Positions 27,601 through 39,997 of a stretch of 64,000 nt of DNA are shown here, one piece after another. The notes below the pieces were generated by a model that worked only from the letters and a program-made list of their open reading frames with translations, was not told where the DNA came from and ran no database searches. The position numbers and the translations under genes were made by a program. The stretch is from Siphlonurus alternatus. Its lineage: Eukaryota > Arthropoda > Insecta > Ephemeroptera > Siphlonuridae. The stretch is taken from the NCBI GenBank assembly GCA_949825025.1, contig OX463785.1, positions 18,043,971 to 18,107,970 of the forward strand, in the 5' to 3' direction. Each line of letters begins with the position of its first letter. Positions within the stretch are counted from its first letter, which is position 1.

Positions 27601-30600
27601 GTGGGGGTTTTACGCGAGGTCAAAGTTCAAACACGATCATGACCTGACTCAACGTCTCTCCTAGCTTTAAAACACCCACCACCACCACAAAGATAGTAAT
27701 AATAACAAGAACATAAATTGTTGTGGTAGGATTATTTTTGAGAATTATTCTGCGGTGAAGGACTGACTTTTTTTTTTTTATATCTCTACCTTGCTAGTTT
27801 CATTTCAAAAGTATTTATTACAAGAAAAACATACAGAATGAAAAACAAGTTTGAAACGTAGAAAATTAATTTTATCAATTGCTAGATAACAATTTCACTT
27901 TTTAAGAAGAACTGTTTTCAGATCTCATAAATGTTGAAATTAAGAAATCTTTATTGTAAAAATATTACTTGTCTGGTTTTGCATATATTACGCGGTCGCC
28001 TATAACTCAAATTTAGGTAAACCCAATTCTTTATTACATGATAAAACGCAGCTAGTACAATAAAATCAAGTTAATACTCCCTCCGGAAGTAACCGGAAGT
28101 GAAAAGTTTCTGGTTTTCCTACTCGTGTTTCAGCGTTACAATTTCATACATAGGTCAGTTCTTCTACTTCAAAATTCTCTGGAAAGTTTCAAAACTGAAT
28201 TACAAACAAAAGAGCTGCAAACTTCACATTAATTTCCGGCTATTTCCGGAAGGAATATAAAATAAATTTAACTGTATTTACTTAGTTGGTATGTATCGTA
28301 TGTACCCCTGAAACCTTTTATGGTCTTTTGCCAGCTGTTGTCAAGGAAATTTTCTAAGGCAAGGAGAATTAATAGATGACAAACGAGCATTAAAATTAGG
28401 AATAAAAAAGCTTATTAAAAATAAGTTACATGAGTAAATTGATTCTTTCTGCCTCGTCAAAAAAAGGTCATTTATATATCACTGCAATTTCCATGTACTC
28501 TTTATAATACAAAAAAAGCCAAACCAAGATATAAATCCTCCAGCTATAAACCACATTTTTTTAATATTGAAACAAATCCCTAGCTTAGAAAACATTAACT
28601 CTAATTTGGAGATTTTCCATTATAATAAAAACCCGAGTTTCTTTTTAAACACAAATTAATATATATAGAAAAACATAAAACTTATAAAAGCGATCATATT
28701 AAACTTCATACAAAAAAAAAAAAACTTTTTTGATTAAAAAAATAGCACCTAAACATCAAACAAACTCCCTTAAATCCATTTAATCTAAAAACTTGTTGTT
28801 AAAACTTCAAAGACTTTTTTCGTACGACAGAAAGTTATATAAAACAAATTCTTGAAGTAAAAAAAAAAAAAGTATTTTCATTGCTAAAATATGAAATTTA
28901 ACCTTATAAAATTTATTTAGTCCTAGGACAACATTTAATGTGTCTTATTATTAAATCAATATATTATAACATAAAATCAATGTTTCTAATAATAAATTTG
29001 TATCCGCTTTACGTATATACGTCACTTCTTTACTGTAAGGTTAAAGTTCATGAAAAAATAATCTTACAACAAAAGAACATCGAATATAAAAGTCAAAGAT
29101 AAAGACAGTTGAAGACTGAATATTGTCTAACAAATTATTTTTGAAGATACAAATATTTGCATCTTTTAAGATTATAATAACAATGTTTTTTCTAAAGTTT
29201 ATACTACCCCCTTTTTTTCTTTTAAACAAAAGTTTTAAACATAAAAGTTATCAAAGAAAATAAACACTTTAGTTTACTAACAACCCTAATTTGATTCACT
29301 AAAAGCTTTTAATACAATATTTACTCTTGAACATGAAACAAACAACTTTGTAAAATATGTAAATTAATACTTTAACTTTTTTATAATACTTAAAAGTCAA
29401 TATATACATACAGAATGTATACGTATTAGTTTTAGCATACAATTGGTATACTTGATAAATAAGATAATAATTCAACCTAAAGGTGTAATAATTGTATGTT
29501 ATATACTCATGCAGGTATAAAGTAAATTTAGTAGAAGGTTATCTACAAATTACAGGTAAATAAATTTAAACAAAGAAGCTTTCAGATTCATGGTTACTTT
29601 GATTAGTACGTGGAATTGAATTAAAAACAAAACAAAGTTTTTTTAATCATTAAAATAAACAAAGAGCGCTTATAATTGTTGTTACGAAATTTTAAATCGA
29701 TTAAATAAAAACTGTAACAGTGAAAAAAAAAAAAAAAAAAGTGTGAAGAAATATAATTAATTGATAAAAAAAATATCACATGACAGGAACTTTAATAATC
29801 AATTAACTCTGCCAATATTTTGTGTAATTATATTATAGGACATTGGTAACTGCAATGATGGATCACAAATATAATATATATTAATAAATAAATCAATTAA
29901 ATTTGAACCTGGAACAAAGCTTTTTTGAGGAATCAATATAAAATTGCACAAAGTTATTATGGGCGAACTGAAAAAAAAAAAAAAAAAAAGGAAAAAAAAA
30001 TGGGACCAACTTCAAACGTCAACATTGTAAGTGCGATTAAAATATCTACCTGCATTATAATTAAAACAACAACAAAACTAGATATTACGACACAACTTCA
30101 TGAAAATACCTTGTATTGTATGCACAAAAAACATTATAAAATTTATGATGCACAACAAGGTATTTGCCAACTAGCCCTCACCTGAAAAAAAAACACTATA
30201 TTACGTACTGTACAGTATAATTAAGGTATAGTATTCTTTTTACATAAGCCTGAAGACATAAAAATAAATGCGTGATTACTTTCACTAAAAGTTTATATAA
30301 AAAGTATAGACAAAAACAAATCAATGAATGATATATAAAAAAAATAAACTAACATTTGCGTGACTTAAGTAGGATTTCTTTTATTATGTACTAGCTGTAC
30401 TTGATATAATATTACTCTCCCTATATTATATAATATACTTTCATCGAGTTAAACAAAAACACATAATTTAAAGTATATAAAATCAGGTAGACATTTTCGT
30501 CATCAAGTTTGCGTGTTTAGCTCTCATTTCTTTTCTCCCCCCTTTAAGTTATACAACCCACACATTTTCTTTTGTGTACTCTCGTGAGCTTATTCTCACT

Positions 30601-33600
30601 TATATTAAAAAAAGGGATCCCGGAATTAGTCCGAATAGGAACTGATCCGAATGGGAACTAATCCGAATCGGAAGATATCCGAACAGGAACAAGCCCGAAT
30701 GTTTCTCGTGAAATCTCGTGCCTCTCCCACCAGTCCTCTCCCGGCATTTTATTACACTTATAATTAGTCCGCGCTGCTAATTAAGGCACCGCGGCACTGC
30801 GGAATTAGAGCATTCGGACTTGTTCCCTTTCGGATCAGTTCCGTGTGTATCTTAGGAGAAATATTGACTAAAGGGAACAGACCCGAATAGGAAGTAATCC
30901 GAATCGGAAGACATCCGAATAGGAACTGATCCGAATTGGAACAAGTCCGAATTTGTTTTACATATATCACGTAATCTCGCGGCATTGCGCGGACATCCCT
31001 CCATCACCCGCGTAGCGTTTTGATGCACTGTTAATTAGTACACGCTATTGATTATAGGCGCCCGCGAAATGAGGGCATTCGGACTTGTTCCTTTTAGGAT
31101 CTCTTCCATGTGCAGCTTTCAGAGTTATGAACAGGAACTGATCCGAATCGGAACAAGTCCGAATTTGAAATTCGGATCTCTTGCTATCGAAAGTTATGAA
31201 CAGGAACTGATCCGAATCGGAACAAGTCCGAATTTGAAATTCGGATCTCTTGCTATCGAAAGTTATGAACAGGAACTGATCCGAATCGGAACAAGTCCGA
31301 ACTTGAAATTCGGATCTCTTGCTATTGAAAGTTATGAACAGGAACTGATCCGAATCGGAACAAGTCCGAATTTAAAATTCGGATCTCTTGCTATTGAAAG
31401 TTATGAACAGGAACTGATCCGAATCGGAACAAGTCCGACTTTTTAAATTCGGATCTCTTGCTATTGAAATTTATATGAACAGGAACTGATCCGAATCGGA
31501 ACAAGTCCGAATTTAAAATTCGGATCTCTTGTTATTGAAAGTTATGAACAGGAACTAATCCGAATCGAAACAAGTCCGAATTTAAAATTCAGATCTCTTA
31601 ATTGCTATTGAAAGTTATGAACAGGAACTAATCCGAATAGGAACTGGCCCGAATAGCAAGAGATCCAAATTTTAAATTCGGACTTGTTCCGATTCGGATC
31701 AGTTCCTATTCATAACTTTCAATAGCAAGAGATCCGAAATTAAAAAGTCGGACTTGTTCCGATTCGGATCAGTTCCTGTTCATAACTTTCAATAGCAGGA
31801 GATCCGAATTTAAAAATTCGGACTTGTTCCGATTCGGATCAGTTCCTGTTCATAACTCTCAAAGCTGCACACGGAAGAGATCCGAAAAGGAACAAGTCCG
31901 AACGCCCTTATTTCACGGTGTCGCGGTGCCAATAGTTAATAGCGTGGACTAATTAACAGTGCATCAAAACACTACGAGGGTGATAGACGAATGTCCACGC
32001 AATACCGCGAGACTACGTCGTGATACATGTAAAAAAAATTCGGACTTGTTCCAATTTGGATCAGTTCCTATTCGGATGTCTTCCGATTCGGATTACTTCC
32101 TATTCGGGTCTGTTCCCTATAGTCAATATTTCTCCTAAGATACACACGGAACTGATCCGAAAGGGAACAAGTCCGAATGCTCTAATTCCGCAGTGCCACG
32201 GTGCCTTAATTAGCAGCGCGGACTAATTATAAGTGTAATAAAATGCCGGGAGAGGACTGGTGGGAGAGGCACGAGATTTCACGAGAAACATTCGGGCTTG
32301 TTCCTGTTCGGATATCTTCCGATTCGGATCAGTTCCCATTCGGATCAGTTCCTATTCGGACTAGTTCCGGCGACCCTAAAAAAAAAGTAAGTTAAATACA
32401 GGGCCGTCCCATGCGCACGGTGCATACGTTTAATTTTTTCTGCTCTATTATAGAGTTTTCCGTAAATTAATAGCCACGGCTTAGAAAAGCTGCGCAGAAA
32501 CGAGTTTTAAATGTTAGTAGTCTACTGCGCATGGCTCTGCAAAGTGTGCATGATAAAAAAGCTTGAATCCAAATGAAGCTGCGCAAACGCTAGGTGACTA
32601 ATCTGCGCACAGTCAATAGCAACTTTGTATGCTTTATGAACAAAGATACGAACTTCTACCCCAGATTGCTTGCGAATTGCAGTGTTTAAAAATTCTTTTA
32701 ATACGTTACTGCAACCGGTTTGGCTTGTAGTATTGCAAATAAATATCAAATTTGAGATGAGATAAAAAGCAACGTTCTCGCTAATGTTGAACAAAAATTC
32801 TGCTCCGGTAGGGGCCCCTCGTGCAGCAAAACAGCTGTTTTGAGCTCACTACGTGACGTCACCTTGGGTGTTTTTGGCCAAAATGCGCAGATCAGTCCAA
32901 ATTCGTAGGGCTGATGGACCTATCTATTATAGTTGTATCATGAGTTAAATACATTCTCACGCAAAGTTAAATGTAATTAAATGACCTTATTTTGTAAAAT
33001 GGTTATGTTAGACTTATGTTCGTGGTGATTTATATACTTTAAATTACTAAATCACAACAAAATATTAGCATTTACATAAAAATATATTATTTATTTATAT
33101 GGCTGTTATACATTTTAAATTGTAAGAAATATTGATCATGCAAATAAACATTTTAACGCCCTAATAAGCTAGTAAGAGCTGTGTTATATCATTATACAGT
33201 AAATTATATATTAATTATTTTAATTGCACTATCAATTTAGTTGAAACATTGCAGTTGGAAAACTGTTAACTTTCTCGACATTTGCACTTTCCATGTATTT
33301 TCTATCAAATGAACATATAAAAAAAGTGCAAAAAAATATTAATTAGATTTAAAATTTAAAAATATATATCACATTAATAAAAAATATTCAATTAAATTTT
33401 AATTTTATGAAAACCTTACTTGTATATTTTTAATTAAAACTGAAACTTTAAAAAAAATTAAATAATTTAACGATTATTGTCACCGGAAGTTCCGCCATCT
33501 TTCTTTTATGCGCCGCCATCTTCTTTTCATACGCAATACATATGAGTGACAAGAACAAGCACTATTAGGAAAGCAGTGATCAGCACAGTAAGATATGTTA

Positions 33601-34392
33601 ATTTAATAAAATGAATCACTTTAAACACTTTCTCGTGTATTTTATCATCCATCATCCTTGCAAACATTGAAAAACATTTAAATATGGGTGGTAAATAGTT
33701 GTACGCTGTTTTGACTCACTAGTCAAAATGATCGCAATTCATTTGTTTTTTCTGCTGAAAAGTGTAAAGTTGTTTTTTGACGATTTGGCAACATTGTTAT
33801 CCCATCCAGTTAAGCTACGAGCAGCATTGCCGAATTGTGCAGTTTTTATGAAGGCTTGTATCTCAAAAAGTAAATGGTTATCTATAATTATTATTTCATC
33901 ATAATTCTATTTAAAATAATGATTGTTTTTTAAGCTAAAATTTGAATCCATTATTCAGTACCATTACGGAGATTGAAATTTGCATTTGATAACATGCGTT
34001 TTTTATATCTCAATTTAAAAAATAATGGCACTGAATTTAGGTGTATTTTATTGCATGAGAATTTTTATTTATTTTTTCTCTATGCAATGCTGAAAAATTG
34101 GAGTGATTTACCATTTCCTAAGACCAGTGACAATAATCCTTAATTCAAATTCTACTAATTCAATTTCTTGTGCCGTCAAGAGTACATGAGAATATACATA
34201 ATAATATTATATAATATAAGAAAACACCCACACCTTTCACTGGCTAATGTCATTGTAGTTTGGCGTCTGATTCATGTGATATTTTACCCCACACAAGCTG
34301 CGGCTTTTTAAAGATGTTCACCACTGATAATTTCACTCTAATTCACTATAGTCTTTGCACAGCTACCCTAAGCTATTATAATTTATATAAAC

Positions 34393-34465
<73 letters not shown>

Positions 34466-37400
34466 TTCTCTCCCTTTCTCTTGTTTAAGCTCACGCTAAT
34501 GTATTAAAAAACATAAAAGAAAAGTCACTCACATGCAACTACAAGAAACAATACAAAAAAAAAAGAGAAAAACTTAAACAACTTAATGTTGAAGAAAAAT
34601 AATAAGAGAAAAAAAAGTAATTTTAACAAAAAAAAAATGTATGTAATTAAATATAAAAAGGTTTTTCTGACGTAAGTATTATGTAAATTATATAAGAGCA
34701 GACTCACACACACAAAAAAAAGTTAAATATGTTTTTGTTTCTACTTTTATAAATATAGCTAAAGAAAAACGTCAAGTAAAAGACAAGAGATTATAATTTT
34801 AAACATTCTGCTTAAAGAAATAAATGTAAATGTAAAAACAAAAATAACACTTCTTATAATATATTTAAGCTAATGCACGTAAAATAATGTTCAAGACTAG
34901 TATTAAAATATTTAAAAAATAAAAAAAATAATGCTGTAACACCTACTATATAATTATTATAAATTATTTTTTATAAAAAACTGCAATGCATATTATTATT
35001 TTTTAATTGTACACAATTGAGAGCTACCAATTTGACAATATATATACGAGGTCATTGATCTCTCTGATAATTTAAAAGGGCACATATCGACAGATAGGTA
35101 GAAAAAGACTCAAAGTCATAACTTTTTGAAAAAAAATGTTGATTTGATCGATTGATTGAAATTTTAATTGGCTTTAAGCGTCCGCTATGCAGCCACCAAA
35201 CACTAATTAATTATAAATTATAAAATTGTTTAAAATTTTCACAAGCATTATTTTTGCAGAATAAGACATTTTTTTTTACTAACATAATATACAATGCACA
35301 AAAGAACACAATGTAACTTTTGCTACGCCAAAATTTCACTTATTTCGTAAGTGGATGTAAATATTTTGTTTTGGTTGCATAAGACTATAATATATGCACT
35401 GTTATATCTAAATAGAAAAATAGGAGAATACAATACAAAAAATTCCATAAATTTAAAACATTTTTTTGTACAATAGCCTTAATAGGTGTAAAAATAATAT
35501 AACAATAAGTTTCCTTTACAATGGAATGCAAAAATTGTCTTATATCCTATAATTTACCATAAAGTTAACACCCATCATGATACATCCTATCTATATATAT
35601 TTATCTTTACAATATAACCATACTTCCTTGTTAACGCCCCCCCTATATAATCCTTATGTCTATTGTGTCATATTACATACATACAATAATACAATAAGAT
35701 CTAACAAGATTATAGATTTCTATAATATATATCAATTTAAGAAGATGAGGTATACTACGGTTATATTAAATTACAAGGTAAATGGTTGGTGGCCTCTTTT
35801 TTTTTTTTTTGTAATGTTGTTGTACTGTATATTATATAAATATATATGAGGTAGCAGCTGAAATGATTTGGCTAAGACATCAAGAAGTATATAGTAAGAG
35901 AAGGCATTTAGTGATGGTGTGTGGTGGTAGGAGGGTTATACGTTGTTGTCGCCCAAAATAACTTGAGTTACCACGTGATTTGGGTGCTATAGACCTCTCA
36001 CAGCAGCATCCAAACACTGACTGATCTTAAACTGTATCCTGTTGCAACTAACTCAGTTTTAAATGACGTCAAATATAATGTTATATTTTTGCATACAAAA
36101 TCCCACCCACTGTTTTTTTTATATGTTGTATAAAAGGTTTATTGTTATTTAAATTATGCAATAGTTATCTTAAAAAATAATCTTGTTGTTTAAACATAAA
36201 AAAGTGCTATTAAAGTTTATTTTTTATGACTTTTACAAGAAGTTTAGTATATTTCGCACCTTCTATATAAATAATAAAATATTTCTATCTTATTTTGTAA
36301 TCATTATGGTATATTTATTTTAAGTATTAGTTTAATTTGAAATATTATCTTTTTTTATTTTCTTTGATTATTACATTTGAAAATACTATTTATGTATTTT
36401 TTTAAACACAAAATGATTCTTAAAAAAATCAATAATTATACTGTATTAATCTTCATACTTATTCATTTATTTTTCTTAACAATAAATAAATAATATAAAG
36501 CTTGAATTTACAAGCATAGTATAGAAAAACTTCTTGAAGGTATAACATTTTAATTATATAATCTTCGAAAATATAATATATAATGTTAAATTAAGAAGAT
36601 TAATGGACAACATACATGAAAAAAAAAATATTGTAGAAATGAATAGAGGGTACCAAATTATGCTACTCTGAAATTTTGTCACAGATTTTTTTGAGTCCCG
36701 GGACTATTTTTAAATAATTATTGAAAGTTCTGTGATTTCAGTTGGCACCCCTGAATCCTTAATAAAAAGGATAGAGACTGGACGCCTATTGACGCCTCCA
36801 GGGGGCGTGGCCGTACTTTCAATAATTATTTAAAAATAGTTCTGGGTCTCAAAAAAAATCTGAAAAAATTCAGAGTAGCATAATTTGGTACCCTCTATTC
36901 ATTTCTGCAATCAAATTTTTTCATGGCATGTTGTCCATTCCAGATTAAAAAATCACATGTTAAGCTAATGATATGTAGGATATGTACCGTACGTAAGAAG
37001 TTAATATTAAATTTGCATGAACATAAAATAATATTATATTAACATATAAGGTCAGTCACAACGTTGGTAAGATTATATATAGGATTATAAATCTGTTGGT
37101 CCATGCGATTAGGAATGTCGAAAAGTATGTCTCAGATCATGCAACACGTGTATAACACATAAAAATAAATCTGCAAATAAAAAAAAAATGTTACTAACAA
37201 GATATCGCTTTCTAATCGAACGCACTGAGCAATAACATAAAAAAGAAAGGTAAGTCTATTACATGTCAAAAATTTTAACGATAAAATAACATTATTAGCT
37301 TCTTCATGGTTTTAAGCTGCAAAATGACTGAAAACCCATGAAAAATTACATGAGAAATCACTATAAAACGACTTATAAATCAAATATAAACTTCCTGGTT

Positions 37401-39241
37401 TCTGCTACGATTATATATTATGCTTTTTGCATGTATTTTCTTACCTTTAGCTCTATATCAAACAACAATATAAAAAGTAGTAACTGACCTAAAAACGTAA
37501 AAGTTGTTCCTGATTCTCTAGCCAGACTTATATACGAATTAGTCCTAAAATATATTAGCAACAGATTACATATATAATAGAGCATCAGGTATAAAAAGAC
37601 TGAACTAAATTACAGAATCAGCTTGTATTGGAGTATGCTCACCATATATAGTAGACACAACGACACAACCTACATTTGTTTTAGTATTAGATACATTTTT
37701 ATACATCATAATCGCTATTTTGCATGGCATAAAAGATTATGTGTTAACATTAATGTTGGCTCAACATTCAGATACCATAAGATAGTAGGTTTCTGTATAA
37801 ACGGTACTATACCTTTGCTAGGCCCCCCTGATGAGAATGTAAAAATGTGCCGCTTTAAATAACATGAGCAATACTCATACATAATTAAAACTGAGTGTAT
37901 ATTTTATGTATATTTATATACGAGCTAATAGGGTTACCAATCGAATTAAAATATATATGTATAATCAGTGCATGTATAATGGACAACATACATGAAAAAA
38001 ATTTACTGCAGAAATGAATAGATGGTACCAAATTATGCTACTCTGAATTTTTTCAGATTTTTTTGAAACCCGGAACTATTTTTAAATAATTATTGAAAGT
38101 CCTGTGATTTCAGTTGGCACCCCTGCAGCCTTAATAAAAAGGATGGAGACTGGACGCCTATTGACGCCTCCAGGGGGCGTGGCCGCACTTTCAATAATTA
38201 TTTAAAAATAGTTCTGGGTCTCAAAAAAATCTGAAAGAATTCAGAGTAGCATAATTTGGTACCCTCTATTCATTTATGCAATAAAATTTTTTCATGTATG
38301 TTGTCCATTATTATAATATTTCCATGACGATTACTGCACACATATATGATCAACATTTTAATTTTTAATAACGAAAACTTAAAAATTATAAATTTAAAAT
38401 AAAATTGAAATGAATCTGACTTATGCTAGTAATTTCTTTCTTATACGAATCAATAAAATCCTTCAAATTATCTTTAACTTATTCCTTTATTTAACAAACT
38501 TGTTTGATGAAATTGATATACAACCACAATGTTATATCACGCATGTTAGTAAATAATAGTCACCATCATGCAGTTGTTCAAGTTCAGTGAATTATGATAA
38601 TGTTATTCAGTGTTGCATGTGAGCTAGCTAGGTTGTGACAAAAACAAATGACAAAAGAAATACACCCAGTAATCAGTCAGTCATGACAATGTGAAAAATG
38701 ATGTCGCTATGTATAACGGGACATCACTCAAATTTATATACACCCAAGCCAATGTTTATAAACCATAAAGAGATTTGTGTTTGATACTTCTTATTATTAT
38801 GTCTTTGATAAAGAGCTACAACAAAATCATTGTGCTATTTAAATTTTATGATCATGATGTCTGATTATTTTAATGTTATGAAATTTAATTTAATATCAGT
38901 TTTGTTTGTATAATATATTCAAATAGTATTTTATTATTTAAAATATAAATAAAACAAATATGATGTATAATTTATAATTCAAGAAATATATGCAATTATG
39001 AAAATTTCTTTATCAATATTAATTATATAACTTATAAAATGGAGTGTTTTGTCGTACTGTATCTATAATAACGTCCCGTAAAGTGTTAATAACTTTTAGA
39101 TTTATACTAATTTTTAAGCTCATTGAGGTCTAAACTAAACGTAACTTTTTTTTTTTGTAATTATAACCACAAATATGTACACAATTATAAAAATAAAATA
39201 TAATTATATAATATGAATATAGTAAATATTCTGCTCTCTAT

Positions 39242-39281
<40 letters not shown>

Positions 39282-39917
39282 TTAATTTTTTTTTTTTTTC
39301 CACGAGAATTTTTCCAAGACGAGGAGTCATGTACGTACATCAGAACAGTTAATTTTTACTTTATTTTTTCTTTCATATATGTAATCATATAACTGCATCA
39401 GCAATAAATATATTAACTTTTATTTAATTTATTGTGCTGCATTTACAAAAGTATTTCTATATTATACATGTACTCAATTATACACCAATTATTTGCACAT
39501 GATTCAAGCACATAATAATACAAGAGGGGTTCTATACAATAAATTAACATGAACATTTATTAATTAGATTCTCTATCAATTACATTTAATCTAAATAACT
39601 TTATTAATAACAGAATTCTATATACAGTACACCATAAAATAATTAATTACATAACAATCTATAATAATAATAATTTTAAAATTATATTTACATTATTATT
39701 AAACTCCCTATATATATAATATATAATTATATAAACGATGTATATAAATAATAATAATAAAAAGTGAAGAGTATATAATTTGATCCGCCAGTTATGTAAC
39801 AATAGTGATAACAATGGCAGCTTCATGGTATTGAATAACATACAAGAGTTACAAGACTATATAGGTATATAATACTGTAGAGAATACGTCATTCAGTGAA
39901 CACGGTAATTGACGATC

Positions 39918-39997
<80 letters not shown>

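Larger units (their letters stand above)
30614..32376. mobile_element. 1.76-kb foldback element built on 69-bp repeats
   Basis: Terminal arms of about 500 bases are inverse copies of each other, beginning GGGATCCCGGAATTAGTCCG on the left and ending with the inverse on the right. The centre is a tandem array of a 69-bp unit containing CTGATCCGAATCGGAACAAG: about eight plus-oriented units, then about three in inverse orientation. An A/T-rich 8-bp direct repeat, TAAAAAAA, flanks it (30606-30613, 32377-32384); its simple sequence makes it weak evidence of an 8-bp target duplication. The 132-residue plus frame is a read-through of the repeats, not a gene. No transposase is present. Confidence 0.9.
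32936..36601. other. Intron 1, mixed AT-rich sequence
   Basis: No gene seen. It contains an ETS/YY1-type motif cluster at 33484-33525, a (TC)n tract at 34391-34459 and a slightly GC-richer patch at 35936-36070 of unknown nature. Confidence 0.45.

Noticed and set aside
31048..31446. 132-codon frame with a 23-residue repeat
   Set aside because: The 69-bp tandem repeat is a multiple of three; the frame is inside a foldback element and has no start context or domain.
32522..32794. 90-codon minus frame, possible gene or transposase remnant
   Set aside because: No catalytic motif or recognisable similarity; kept only as an unclassified block.
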